A stretch of 64,000 nt of DNA from Polydactylus sextarius. Taxonomy: Eukaryota > Chordata > Actinopteri > Polynemidae. The notes beneath the pieces are model-generated. The model did no database searches and was not told where the DNA came from. It saw nothing but the letters and a program-made list of their open reading frames with translations. The stretch's first letter is position 1. Each line of letters begins with the position of its first letter. The DNA lies in the NCBI GenBank assembly GCA_016801845.1, contig CM028906.1, positions 8,666,001 to 8,730,000 on the forward strand, written 5' to 3'. The position numbers and the translations under genes were made by a program. This document shows, one piece after another, positions 36,367-49,715 of this stretch.

Positions 36367-36652
36367 TACTGATGGTTGTAATTATTATTGCATTACTGGA
36401 TAATAATATTTTTGTCGGTAACTTAACTGTGATTTCATAAAAATTATAGACTTTGGATGTAAATAAGTAGAGTACGTTTGGAGGAGGTTACCAGTGTTTG
36501 TTTAATGTCAAAACTTGACCTATCACCGCAACGGACAGATGCTTTGATAAAGATAAGTGAAGTCGCAGCTTTAACAGCTGAATACTGGACAACACGGGGT
36601 ATCGCACATAAACAATCACCATGAGCTCCACCACAGACAAGCCTCCTGTTAC

Positions 36653-37100
36653 CTGTTTGACAGCTGTGACTGGAGCTCCTGCGCAGTAGGAGAAGCTCCG
36701 TCCGGGCGGAGTCCCGGTGTTCGGACCGGGTCTCTACGCTTCCGAGCCTCCACTGACTAGACCCTCCGCTTCTGACCTTCCTGCTGCAGCGGCTCCGCCG
36801 CCTGTTAGTTAGTCCGCCTCCCGCAGCTGCAGCTGGCGCTTCAGAAAATTCAACCAAATCGTAAGAGGGGTGGATCTAGCCAACCGTCTGTTGACTCATG
36901 GATGACTGGTTTTGATGCGGTCCAGCGTCATTCCTTCTCTGTCCCTGTCCGTCTGTGACGCTCCTCCCGGGCTGAGCCGCGCCGCGCCGAGCCGGAGCGG
37001 ACAAGAACCCGACGGGAGAACACGTACACAAAGACAAACCACGCCCAGACAGCCAGCCACGCGCCGTCAGGACCCGCCTCTACCGTAATACTCCGAAGAG
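36653..37100 (-). promoter_or_regulatory. dok4: CpG island, probable dok4 promoter and first exon
   Basis: The only strongly CpG-rich stretch in the window. It has many CG dinucleotides in 36655-36830 and a GC-rich core near 36955-37080 (ctgagccgcgccgcgccgag). On the minus strand a donor-like CAG|gtaaca lies at 36653-36648 and fits the phase-free 5'-UTR acceptor at 20987. It is about 16 kb upstream of the dok4 ATG, and no other gene starts nearby. A 137-codon open frame at 36857-36444 is low-complexity Ser/Arg-rich and is probably UTR. The transcription start is not determinable from sequence. Confidence 0.5.
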
Positions 37101-37140
37101 CCAACACCTTCCAACTTGGTCCATCGCTGATGGATGGATG

Positions 37141-37470
37141 GACAGACAGACAGACAGACAGACAGATAGATAGATAGATAGATAGATAGAAACTTTATTG
37201 ATCCCTTATTGAATGTACACTAATAAATAATGAAGGTCTCTAGTCCTCCTGAGTCCCTACCACCCACTGAGGAGTTGTACAGTTTCATGGCACGTGAGAC
37301 AAAGGGATTTTTCAGTCGGTTGGTGTTGCTCCTTGGAAGCAGCAGCCTGTCACTGAACAAGCCTCTCTAATAGGTGATGACTGGTATTGTCCAGAATGGT
37401 CAGCAGTTTGTTCAGTGTTTTCTTCCACTTAACTGCCACTGTCACCAAAGAGTCCAGTTTCACGCCAACC
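37141..37470 (-). mobile_element. LINE 3' end with (GATA)n tail, minus strand
   Basis: It starts with (GACA)n(GATA)n at 37141-37190, then 'aactttattgatccc' (on the minus strand gggatcaataaagtt before the tail). Next come 'gagacaaagggatttttcag', 'ggttggtgttgctccttgga' and 'ggtcagcagtttgttcagtg'. This is the typical antisense 3' end of an L2/Rex-type fish LINE whose tail is a tetranucleotide repeat. Confidence 0.65.
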
Positions 37471-37899
37471 ACAGAGTAGATTGCTACTTTGGTCCCCTTT
37501 TAAACATGACTATAGTCCTCAAGCATTCTTTTGTAGAACAGCACATTTCAAACTTCTAAAGGTGTGTCAACATACTATGACCCAATACACAATACACAAT
37601 ACGTGTCATTGCCTCCATTATTTTATATGTGAGTAGTGCAATTAGCCCCAGGTAGTAAAATCAAGGACCATTAATAATTCACTTCAGCTAGAAAACTGTG
37701 GTCAGCTGATTTGCTTGTGGAGGTCAAGTACACTGGTAATGTGCTTCTTCTGAACTCTGATGTGCAAATCCATACTACTGACCAATAGCAAAACACTGTG
37801 ATAGTGCTGACCTCAGAAAGCCGCAGACACCCAGAGAGCTCAAAATTAAAATTTTGCCCTCATATTAGTTTTGGCACCACCCATTTTTCAAAAACCTTG

Positions 37900-38720
37900 C
37901 TCTGTTTTTTTCTGTCCTTTTGTCAAGATTTAAACCATCCCCAGTTAATATAGAGATTAGATATCTAACTTCTTTACAACAACTGGTGATCACCCTGGAA
38001 CAAAGGAGAACCTCCGTCAGTGCCGTCCCTCTGCCAATGACAGGTTTCTCAAATAACATTCCTTTTGTAAAAACTGGACAACTTCCTCAGATACCACTAA
38101 CAAGAAAGGACTCAACCTTCCTGGAGCTTGAGACTGGAAACTGCAGGAATAATAACAACTAACCTCAGGCTGGATATGATCCTATGATCAACCTTTTAGA
38201 AGTCTCTTTACATTGAACTGTATCATGGGAGACTACAGTGGATGAAATGCATGAACAAAAAAAGCTGAAAAAAGTGGCCTTAGCAGCAGAGGCCGAACAA
38301 CATGGCTGGTACACCAAGGTCTTCCCCATCAAGGTTTGTTGTAGAGGTTTTATAGCCATCTCATCATCCAAGCTGTTGAGAAACATGGGAGTTCAAGGAC
38401 CAGCTCTCAATCAGACAATCAGGTCATTGTCAGAAGCAGCTGAACAAAGCAGAAGCTGGATCTGGATCAAAAGAAAGGATCCCAACTGGCCTGAAAAATA
38501 ACAAGGAAGTAGGCAAAAACAGAGGGAAGCGTGTCTGGGATGCTGGGTATTGCTGTTGTGCCTTCTGGAGGTGTTGTGGGCCTAACAACAAAACACTGAA
38601 GGAGACGGAAGGTGCCCAAGTGATGATCCTGATAAAGTGAGTAGCCCTGTCCACACTCAAGAAGAAAGTGCCAACTGATCTAAGGGATTGAAACATTACG
38701 TCCTATGAGCTCCTCTCACC
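37900..38720 (+). mobile_element. LINE ORF C-terminal relic, plus strand
   Basis: The frame at 38238-38501 reads, among other things, 'ALAAEAEQHGWYT', 'CRGFIAISSSKLL' and 'SLSEAAEQSRSWIWI'. This is the C-terminal block of a non-LTR retrotransposon polyprotein common in fish. A frameshift just before 38238 breaks the preceding 'ELxxSWETTVDE' block. Upstream (37920-38170) and downstream (to about 38720) are diffuse matches to the same element. It converges with the minus-strand LINE end at 37141-37470. Confidence 0.65.
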
Positions 38721-39634
38721 TCCACAGGCCCCATGGGCAGTCACAGCATGAGGTGGGTGGGAGTCTTAGATTGTTATATTTTTGGAAAGTTACTCCACTT
38801 ATTCCTTTCTGTTATGTCTGTTTTTTCACATGTCCAACTATGTTCATATATCTCCTTTAGTCATCTTGGAAATCTCGCTGGGCGACCATAACCACAACCA
38901 ATAGCAGACTGCTAAAATAAGCAGCCAAGTAAGTGATAGTGTGGATAACTGTGGCACTTCATCCACAGAGAACCAACCAGATCTGGATGGTTATTATATT
39001 GTTCCATTAGCCTACATAAGATCATCAAAGAAGTTCACACATCAATCATGTGGCAACAGCACAGTTTCACTATTAGATGGTGTAAACGGGGTCAACTGTG
39101 AGACTCTCGGCAGCTGCACCAGTTACCGTCAGAATGATAGATGAACACACTGCTCTCCTGTTTTGTTCATTGAGAAATGCTGATTGAAAGCTTTTGGGTG
39201 CCACATCGGTACATTACCCTGGATATGCTGGATACGAACACCAACTCCATCAGTCACCCTGAATAGCCAATCAATTAGCCAGCCAATCAGGCAAGAGTGT
39301 GAGTGAAAAATGTGGGTCAGTGCCATGATGCTTGGTGGTGCAAGCACACCAGCTGTGCATTGAAAAGCTCAGGTCTGCCACTATCAATGTTTCATCCTTT
39401 AAAACAGTCCAATTAGGCATGGTTTTCAGTAATATGAGGGCAGACCCACTGAAAAAGGACTTTATTGTTCAGACTTGACAGTTTTACAGTTTTGCTGATT
39501 GCTGCACCTGCATTCAGCCACATAGTTTCAGGCTCTGAGTGTGGATATGTGGTAGTTATCTCTTTGAAAACTATATCATTTTCCTGATGATAATTTCCTG
39601 AGCTGATAAATGCTGCTGACTGATGTCACCAAAT

Positions 39635-39635
<1 letters not shown>

Positions 39636-39671
<36 letters not shown>
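39636..39671. repeat. (TG)n microsatellite
   Basis: About 36 nt of TG in intergenic DNA. Confidence 0.92.
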
Positions 39672-39673
<2 letters not shown>

Positions 39674-40671
39674 GTAATTAAAACTATTAAAATATAGATG
39701 TTGCTTTCATACATATAATCATGATCATAATATCATTTGACTAAAACTTAAAAGAACACATTTCTACAAAGTAATGCCGATTATTTGAAAATGTATAAAG
39801 TTAATAAATTTACTGCCAAATTGCAAGTCAGTATTTAGTAGATGGTCAGGTTCACAGTGATTGGGTGTGAACGGACAAGTTTAGCCACAAATTCTCTGGT
39901 GGATTGTGGTCTGAGCTTTGACTCTAAACGCCACAAACATGTACATTGTTGTAGCTTTTGCTGTATACTTCAGGTCGTGCTGTAAAAGAAATCTTGATTT
40001 CTTAAAATTATATATTTTTCATCAGTTGATCTGTGTTTTGCATTCACAAGAAACAATCCTTTGCACACTTATTCAAAGGTGACAGAGAATCAAAAAGTGT
40101 TTTTACCTGGTCTTTGTTGAAGAGTGGTAGTCTGACCACATTCAGGAACATGCGAAAAGTGCTAGAAATTCTGAACATCCTTAACATTCTGAACATAACC
40201 ACTTACGTGTCCCTCAAGAGCCTCAAACTGAGATAAACAACTTCTATGTGAAGTCTAAGTCCACCATCTCCTCAACAAGTCGCTGTGCGCAGCCCATAAA
40301 ATGTTGTTACACGTAAGAAAAGACAATAATTGTATGGTAAATGTTCAGGAATAGTGTGTGATTTTATGTATATTTATTTATTAGGTGTGTTATTGTACAC
40401 AATTACAAGTTGACATCTGGCCTCAGCATCTCACGTCATGTACTAGAATTTCAAGTCATTAAACTCATAAAGTATTCAATATTCTATATTCTACATCATA
40501 TATTATATATTATATGCTATATATTCTTTGGAGTCATCTAAGTCATGACCTCACCATATTATGGATGAGAATAATGATTATAGTATGCATAATGATTGCA
40601 TTGGGTCCATTTGAAGTTTTTAAAACTGTCTTTTGAAAGTGATGAGACATTCAACCTTAAAGGGCACATTC

Positions 40672-41175
40672 CATCCGTCCATCCATCCATCTTTTCCACT
40701 GTTTATCAAGGTTCGAGTCATGAGGGGAACAGGTCAAGTGAGGCAGCCAGGTGTCCCTCTTCAGTATGTTCTGGGTCTACCCTGAGGTCCCCTCCCAGTT
40801 GAACATGCAGAGAAAACCTTTAACATGAGATGCTAAGCATCCATCCTGATCGGAAGCCTGAACCACCTCAACTGTCTCTTTTCTACTGGGAGTATCCACT
40901 GGCTCTATTCCAAGCTCCTCACACTATCGCTAAGGCTGAGGACAGACACCCTACAGAGGGAACTCATTTCAGCCTCTTGTATTCATGATCTCATTTTTTT
41001 CAGTCACTACCCAAAGGTCATGACCATAGGTGATGGTCAGAATGTAGACAGACTGGTAAATCGACAGCTTTGAATCTCAGCTGAGCTCCCTCTTCACCAT
41101 GATGGTCCGCTACAGTGGCCTTAGTGTTGACACTGCTTTGATCTGTCTGTCAATCTCTTGGGCATGTAACTGGGC
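40672..41175 (-). mobile_element. LINE RT C-terminal relic with (GGAT)n tail, minus strand
   Basis: From the right, 'cttcaccatgatggtccgctac', 'ctggtaaatcgacagctttg', 'ggtcatgaccataggtgatgg', 'actcatttcagcctcttgta', 'cacctcaactgtctcttttc' and 'gttctgggtctaccctgagg', each in the order of the antisense 3' region of a common fish LINE. It ends at the tccatccatccatc tail (40672-40690). Many small deletions make it non-functional. Same family as the sense copy at 18800. Confidence 0.75.
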
Positions 41176-41340
41176 AGATTACAAACAAACAAAATTAAGA
41201 AATGATTGTATTAAGATAAAGATAAAAGTTAAGATAAAAGTAATATGTCTATTTTGAAACAGCCCCTTCTTAAAATGGACGGGTGCTGTATTACAAGACT
41301 TAAGGTCGAGTTAATAACAAACCCTCATCTCTTCAATATC

Positions 41341-41342
<2 letters not shown>

Positions 41343-41387
<45 letters not shown>

Positions 41388-41455
41388 ACACATGATATAT
41401 CCTACACCAAGTACACCAATCCCAACCCCCCTTCCCACACACACACACACACACA
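41343..41455. repeat. (TG)n then (CA)n, inverted microsatellites
   Basis: (GT)n at 41343-41387 and (CA)n at 41438-41456 are complementary, with about 50 nt between, capable of folding into a hairpin. Confidence 0.85.
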
Positions 41456-42115
41456 CAAACAAATGCAAATATGAAAATACTGAACAGCCAGATCCAGCTT
41501 TGACCATCTCTCAGACTTCATGACAAAAGGAAAGACATATGGTGGAGTGATGGAGAGAGAGATATTTGTGTATGTGTTAAAGGTGCTCAGAGGCTGCTTG
41601 GCATGTGTATGTGTGCACGCGCGTGTGCGTGGATGTGTACTTGGGCATGTATGTGTGTGTGCATATTAAAGAGAGACAGAGTGGTTTGATGGCAGTAAGC
41701 TGATAATGGTGTGATAGTACTGACACAGAGGTGCTTGGGACAAAACACAAACATACTGACTTGTGCTGACAGGCCTCTACAACACACATAACTGGCACAT
41801 TTGAACTCACACACATATACATGGACACACACACACACACACACACATACATGGACACAGATCCACAGGGTTAAATGTGAAACTCTTATTTATTACGTTC
41901 CCTCTGTGCTGTTGCTGTGGAGCTATCAAACGGGTGTATTTTTTAGTGTTTGAATACCAGCATGTCTTAAGTGTGTGTGTGTGTGTGTGTGTAGCTGGTG
42001 TAGAACATTCATAAATGGATATAATGGGCTCCATATGGTGAAGTTGGAGAACTGGAGCAGAGTGTGTCTGGGAGAAATATCACCCCTGTCTTCACTTTTC
42101 ACACACCACTGAGCT

Positions 42116-42118
<3 letters not shown>

Positions 42119-42162
<44 letters not shown>

Positions 42163-42189
42163 ATGCATGCACGCACACACGCACGCATG

Positions 42190-42233
<44 letters not shown>
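42119..42233. repeat. (CA)n array with a GCATGCACGC core
   Basis: Two CA blocks separated by a GC-rich alternating core (gtatgcatgcacgcacacacg…), all alternating purine-pyrimidine for about 110 nt. Confidence 0.93.
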
Positions 42234-42234
<1 letters not shown>

Positions 42235-43721
42235 TACAACATCCTGTGGGGATAAAGATGCTGTTTCTCCAGACGGTGTTTGCGTATTAGTGCAGAGTGT
42301 TGTCAAATGGAAATGATCAGAAGGAAACATAAAATTATCAGTCAGGAGGAGGAAACAAAAAGAGAAATGGGGGAGGGGAGGAAGAAAGGCAAAATATAAA
42401 AGAAAGAAAGAGTGAAGGGGGGAGGGAGAGCTACTACTATATAATGTAATTATAATACAGCATATGCAGAGAGAGAAGGGAGAACTACTGTTCTACATTA
42501 CACTACAGGAGACTGAATATAAAACAGATCAGAGCATCAGGAAAGCCCAGACTAATGCACAATGATGATATTGTACTGATGATCTTGTCACAGGGTCAGT
42601 CTGGGATTATGATCCAGACCAATAATCAAAAATCAACCTAATGTCCACACATGAAATATTATCCTGGTTTACTATCTAATCTGGAACATTATATTTCACT
42701 ATATGTCTTGCAAATCCACCTGTTAGTAGGTGGGACATGCAAGCAAGTGAGGTTTCACAAAGACCAAATTCTGATGACTGACGACTGGGTCAGAAAATTT
42801 CCCACCTTCAGCTCTTACTCGTTTGTAGTTGTCACTTCCAAAAGAGGGCAAAGAAAAGAAAACTGGCGAGCCTGTGAAAGACTCATTGGTGGTCAAGGCT
42901 TGTCGACGCACATGGGGAGTGAAGGCTTGTGTGTATGGTCCGATCCTACCAGAGAGACATTGTAGTAAGAAATGATGAAAAGGTTAATGCTGGTAGTGAT
43001 AGAGAGCTGTCAGGCGTCAGATGGCCTGGTCTAATGAGTGATGTATTTACATAATGGGGATGACCAGGTGCAAGCTGGGCAGTGTAATGATTTGGGCATT
43101 GTGAAATGGATGTGAATTCTAGTCATTGAGGTGCCCTGTGCACAATTGCTTTGTGATGCTCCACCTCATCTCTCAGTTGCATTTTTTTGCTTTGAAATAT
43201 TTCAGCCTTATGATGATTGATTACACTATTTTGGCCCCTGCCGTATTTGGCAATCTACACACAATGTTTCACACGTGTTGTGGGAGCAGTGGCTCTGATT
43301 CCACATCTGGGAAATACCCAGTGTACCAGGCAAGGTGGAAATTTTTGGGTATGTCCACGAATTAAGCACAATTGTTAGTAACCTGTGATTACTGATAGGC
43401 TGTCTGTCGATCCAAACACTCGTTGTTAACAAATGTTAACAAGTGTAACAAATATGCACCATTTAGCTGATTGTTTTGGTCTGATGGCTCATAGTTTACA
43501 GTTTTGATTCATTCTTGCCACTCTCTTCCACAACTAATGTAATGTATTTAGTCAAGACAAGCAACATACTTCATTCAAAAGTATTAATTCAAAAAATAAA
43601 GAGACTCGTGAGGAAGCTGGAATCATTACAGAGATGGACAGAGGCTGGAGGCAGATGGAGAACAGCACAGAAGCAACAATCTGATCTATCCTCTCTGGTG
43701 CAGCTGTCGAAAACTACACAA

Positions 43722-43722
<1 letters not shown>

Positions 43723-43756
<34 letters not shown>
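43723..43756. repeat. (CA)n microsatellite
   Basis: About 34 nt of CA in intergenic DNA. Confidence 0.92.
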
Positions 43757-43758
<2 letters not shown>

Positions 43759-45149
43759 CTCAGGAGCAATCGTGGGGTGTAATTGTTACATCTGACCACC
43801 TAACATGGATTTTGTCACTCTATACCCTACTCCACCTAATTACAGCAACCTCTGGAAGATATAGCAATGAGGCTATATAAAGGATAAATGGTGGTTGGGG
43901 TGGATGACTGTAAATAATAACACATATAGAAGTCCACTATTTGAAACCAATCAATTTTAACTGTATGTTTATATTGTAACCATGACGACAAAAAATCTCT
44001 GACTTTGTAAAAGCACTTATTTAAACCACAAACCTCTGTATTATCCTCAACTACATATATAACCATCTTTTATCAAAATACAGGGAAGTGCACAGGTGTA
44101 AACACATCAATAGATCAGCCAACTGAATTCTAGAGAGGTGTATAAAACATGCTGTTTCATTTGCTATTGCCATAATGCCTCATTTTGTCCAATACTGCCA
44201 AGCATGGGTTTTGTAAATGGGAAGCAGAAAAATATAGATTCCAAGAGCGCTGCTGAATAGCAATCCCATTTATATCAGCAGCCATGTCAATTCAGTCCAC
44301 CAAGAGATGAACTATGTAATATTTATTCCTATAGTCAACTCTTTGTGCACATTCACTGGTCTGCCACCCAATCCTTTATGCTTCCTTTCATTCTTTACAT
44401 CCATAGTCAACAAGCTGGTTATCAAAGACTGGGGCTGTGTTGCTTAAAGGCTTGTTGCTCTGTTGACTTGAATTAAAATGTTTATATATAGCTGTCGTAC
44501 TATTGTCACTGCTCATAATGGGTGTTAGGCTTGGAGAAAATTTACTTTTTACTGCATTATTTTCTAACCAGAGAAGCACAGACATGGGTGGACATGTACC
44601 TTTATTTGTTGAATAAATCAGTACAAGCAATGAGCAACTACCAACTAGTGATAGAAAGCTAGAAAAGGGGGACTGAATCTGGAGACAGTAAAAGCTTTAA
44701 CTGACTCTTCCTTCATTCAGAGTTGTGCTCCCCAACACATGGATTCTGTTTCAGTTGAATTCTTCTTTCACTTAATGGAATTTAGGTCAATTCAGATATG
44801 TTCTTCATTTTACCTCAATTGCATGACAATTTTGTGCAGCTCTGAAACATACCTCCAACTGGCTACCTTTCTGTAGTGACATGGCCATTGGTATTTGAAA
44901 CAGATGAACTGACAAAACGATGTTACATAAATAAAGTGACTAGAATTCAGTCAGATACACAAGTCTTAAATCCATAGCATTGTTATATAAATTGAGAAAC
45001 TCCAGTGTTTCTATTCGAAGGATTCTCCCTAAGCATCAAAGCATCAAAAGAACTTTAACACTGTTTTATCTCTCAGGTATCGAGTGTTGATGTTCCAGGG
45101 ATCAACCAGAGCCATTCTCCTTGTCTGGAGGTTACAACGTCCAGAAATG

Positions 45150-45245
45150 CTGTATGAATGTGTTTGTGTGGATACGTAAAGGTGACTAGTAGTATAAATC
45201 ACTTTGAGTTGTAGTAAAGACTCCATAAATGAAGGCCATTTATAT
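45150..45245 (+). repeat. interspersed repeat end (SINE/MITE-like)
   Basis: 'gctgtatgaatgtgtttgtg', 'aaatcactttgagttg', 'aaagactccataaatgaagg' and 'ccatttatatttat', a diverged copy of the repeat end seen at 15465 and 63560. Confidence 0.5.
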
Positions 45246-45536
45246 TTATGTCCAAATTGTAATTAGGTACATGCAACTCCACTCTGGTCAGACAGAAGTG
45301 AAGAAGCCTTTTGGATGAGAGCACTTATGGATCACCATGACCTGGATGACTGAAAAGTTTCACCGGCATCTGTGGTATATAATGGTGTATAATTTAGTGT
45401 GTACGTACAGATGATGGATGACAAGAGACGAGGAAAGCTACTTTTGCGCCATTATGTATTAAAGAGGTTCTTGGCCGGAGAGCAATATCCACTCACTGGC
45501 ACTGACAGATTCACACTGAGATGTTTCACTTTTGCT

Positions 45537-45537
<1 letters not shown>

Positions 45538-45602
<65 letters not shown>
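45538..45602. repeat. (CT)n(CA)n microsatellite
   Basis: Compound dinucleotide tract of about 65 nt. Confidence 0.93.
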
Positions 45603-45606
<4 letters not shown>

Positions 45607-45652
45607 TCCCCACTTGTCACTCCCTTATTCTCATTTCCCTTTTATCTATTAT

Positions 45653-45704
45653 GTCTCAATGTAACATAATGTAACATAATGTAACATTCATAAATTTATG
45701 AATG
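45653..45704. repeat. ATAATGTAAC tandem triplet and 20-bp palindrome
   Basis: Three copies of a 10-nt unit (…aatgtaacat…) run into the perfect palindrome cattcataaatttatgaatg at 45685-45704. Confidence 0.85.
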
Positions 45705-48700
45705 AGTCTAGAAGCAGGAGTTCAATGAAACATGAGCTGTCTTACATTTTACAGTGTGCACAGACCAGATTGACATGCTTTATTTTTACTGGCCCATGAT
45801 TTCTTGATTTAAAAAAAAAAAAAAAAAAAAAAACATTTTCTTTCACTTCCACTAGTTTCACCTCCTTGGAAATTAGGGATTATTGTTTTCTTTAGTTTCC
45901 AACAATTCTGATATTTTATTTCTTTATTTACTTCCAGGGGCAGCCTCAGAGCAAAACAGTACATGACTCTTACACTAACATGCTGAGCAACAATAGTAGA
46001 AAGTATGTGTTTATAGCTCATCACATCCACTGGGCCTGAGGCTAGCATTCAATCAAATTCCTATTACCGCACCTTACAGCATTTTTTCTCCATACAACTT
46101 CCATTACTCCCTGTGACATATCTACCTGTGATATTATCTCTTGGGCATAGTGAGTGTTCACTGGTTCACATAGGGCATTGTTGTTATTGACTGAAATCTT
46201 TGAAATCCAGCCAACACACAGTATACATTTACACACATACATACACATACACATACAGATCTACAAATTGATATAAAAGTATTCACATACAAAATCTTTG
46301 AAGCACATTAAATGTTTCAAACATGTACTAAGTCTACCTGTTTATTCTTTGTATCAACTTAACTCTAACCCTATCTCAATGAAGCTCAGCCAGTCATAGT
46401 TATCTGCTAAAAGATCCCACTAGACAAAGCAACAAACCACAGTCTCACACACATGCACACATTGTACACAAGGGATATCCACAGGCTGATGTAACTATTG
46501 CGTGCTGCAAGTATCACCTGACAGATGAACACATCATGCCTTCATAGATACAGACTAATTACGGTGTTAAAAAGCCAGGGGACAGTATCAGGCTCCAAGC
46601 TCCATAAACAACAGTGTGTCTCCAGGGCTGGAGAAGAAGATGGTGTAACTTGTAACTCAAGACTGAAGCCTGAAAGTGAATGTGACAAGGAAACAGCTGC
46701 AGCTCAAACTCACAGTACAACTAGGATGGTCACTTTTTCAGAAAGACAAGTTAAAGAAACTTAGAACTTATTCAGTACAAATGTCACACTTTGGCTAACA
46801 TCCAATTTCATTTGATGCATGAGCTAGTGTCAAAGATCTGTTGATTAATTCTCTCTCTTATATATCTCATACAGCAAGAATGGTTCAAATGAAATATAAC
46901 TCAGTTCAAACACTGACCCCATAGATATTCCAACCATATATTTTGTGGCTGTTCTCTGTCTATTTTATCTGATGGTCCTTGACTGAATCCTTCTTGACAT
47001 CATTGCTTTTCTTGAGTTTGATCCACTATTAAAACTATCAAGTTCCCCTTAGTGTTGTGTTGTCCTGGTGTTGGTAGTCAGTGTTTCTTTATTCAGTCAG
47101 TACATTCCTGGTGAGTAATTCCAAACACCAGCATATTTTCTATCATACACACTTATAGTGTCTAAATGATAGAGTCTAAATGTTGATTTAAGTGTTGTTC
47201 ATTGAACAGCACAGCACAGTATTCCTGCCCTTAACAGTAAAAGCCTATCTTGATAAATAATTGTGTGTAATGTTTATATTATGAACAAGACTGTACTGTA
47301 GCTGGAATCTAATATCATGATATTACTATGATATATATTAAGTATATTGGTGCTGCGAAAACTATGTACTGCCATGGTCAAAAATTCCACAAATAATTTG
47401 ATATAAATTGTGAAAAATAGTGCCAAATAAACAATGTTTGCATATAATAATCATTGGTCATTAGGTACAATGATTGCCTTTATGTATTTTTCATGAGTTA
47501 TGGATTATTTTTGTGCTGATTAGGTGGAATTCACTAGAATGTTAGATTATAGGTATATACATCAACATATCGACTAACTTGCCCAGTGAATGGTGAAACA
47601 TTACAATGTAAAATACATTTTGTGTTTACTGCTTTGTGTTTTCGTATGGATTTGTTGGATGAATCATACTAATATTTTTTGTATTTTTTTTTGTATTTTT
47701 TTTTTTTTTTTGATGAATCATCTTCAACTGCCATTATCTTTGGCTTAAGGCCCTAAAAAGTTTTGTTTTCTTTTTTGTTTTTCATTAAATGCATGTTGTG
47801 ACCCTCCATCCATCTCCATTTGTCTCCGACAAGACAAAAAAAGAAAAAAACAAGCAAGTCAGAGTTTCTCACACAACATTTATGATACTTTGAGAACAGA
47901 ATGGGAGTGGGTAGATGGGACTGAGATTCCTACTAAAGAGAGCATTAATTGCAGCACTTTAGAGCTGCAATGAGGTGGAGCAATAAAGATGCACACACAC
48001 AAACACGCACACATATATACCCACAACAACACAGATGTAATTGCTCTCTGGTAGAATGAGTCAGTTGGGCCAGAAGAGAGAAGAGATCTGGTAAACAAAT
48101 AAATAACACACAGAGGAATAGAGGGATTTCAAATACCTGGAGTGGAGGAAGCAGAAGAGGTGGAGGAGGAAGAAGTAGTGCTGGTAAAGAGATAGTATCT
48201 AAAGATTGGAGAAAGCTAGAAAGAGGAAAGTCCTTCATCTAAGGACTGTAGAGGTGGGTCCTGCTTTACCTCGGAGCCTTCAAAGTCGGCAGGATGAGAT
48301 GAAGTGAGCGGAAAATAAGGATGAGGAGGAAAATAACGAGGTAAAGGTGGAGGGCGAGATTTATCCATTCATTCAAAAGTCCATATTTTATTTTACTGAT
48401 CATTTTTTTTTTTTAGTGTGTCGCAATTGTACTTTGCACTTATTTAGAGCCTAAAATTAACACTTCTATTGTATTAAAACAGCTAATAAAAAAATCAAAG
48501 AGGATTTAATAGATAATAAAAAACATCACCACAAAGGGATTGAAACTTGGCTCTTAATGTTACACCACCAGCTCTGTTAGTAGGATATAGCTCTGTGCTA
48601 AATGCTAACATCATTATGCTACAGTATGCTACACTTACACCAATAGCGAACACCATGTAATCCTTTACAATGATGTTTGTTCAATTTAGTTTTCTGCTAA

Positions 48701-49362
48701 GTGCTAAGTAGCATCGTACAAAGTACAGCTGAATATGAAGTTATAAAGAAAATAAATGAACCTGGTGATGATGCTAGATGAAGAGTCAGATGATCACTGA
48801 AGTAATTAGGGATTAGTCTTCTGAGAACTGCAAAAGCAGTTATGAAAATTGGAAGTGATCCATTTATTAGATGTTGAGATATTTTTGTGGCTAAACCAAA
48901 TGGCAAAGTGTTTGTGTTTTTAGCTCAGCCCCTGAACATTTTCAGAAGTCATTAGAGACACTTAAGCGTCATTTCCACTGGCCTCTTCTTCTTTGTTGAT
49001 AAAACAGATTCATAAAGCACTTATAACAAAATCATCATCATGTTTTACAAAAGTGGAAAGACTTTCATTTCACGCTGACGCATCTTCACATCAGATCATT
49101 TTCACTTTTAAACGCCAGCAGCAGAGTACAGACAGATGCCACGTTTCTGACATGCTCAGCCTAAAAATTGGTGAAGAATGTATAAAAAATGCAACAACTT
49201 TAAACAGATGGAAATAAATCTCATATATGACCACGGCCATTATAGTATTATAGCTGCTCTGCTGCTCAGTTCACTGTAATCATCAGCCTACATTTTTAGA
49301 TGTCTGCTCTGTGCCATGGATGCTCCATCTACCCATTATCCTGCAACACACTCACACTTCTC

Positions 49363-49715
49363 ACACACACACACACACACACACACACTGAGCAGCCTCT
49401 TAACAGTGTTTTGATCTCACAGGCATCGACGTAGTGATGTCTTTTATTTGTGTGTTTATTTCTCAGTTACAAATGGGCTGAATGGGGCAGTCAGTGCCAT
49501 CTGTTACTGTTGAGGCTGAGGTGTATAGCGGCTGTAACGGCTGGCTGGGACACAGGTCCAATCTTCAAGAGTGAAGACTGAGAGTTATACATTTAAACAC
49601 CATCAGACTGGTTGTTTCCACGAAAATAAGAACGGGCTTGGACAACCATCAGGTGTAACACCTGCCACTTTGTTCTTTTGCATGTGCATGTGTGTGTGTG
49701 TGTGTGTGTGTGTGT
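49363..49715. repeat. (CA)n and (TG)n microsatellites
   Basis: (CA)n at 49363-49388 and (TG)n at 49687-49715; ordinary intergenic sequence between. Confidence 0.9.

Noticed and set aside
36444..36857. 137-codon minus-strand open frame in the CpG-rich patch
   Set aside because: Ser/Arg-rich low-complexity product as expected from GC-rich DNA, with no recognised domain. It fits a 5' UTR better than a gene.
42651..42965. 104-codon plus-strand open frame in intergenic DNA
   Set aside because: No domain, signal peptide or splice context, and composition is as in the surroundings. Likely chance.
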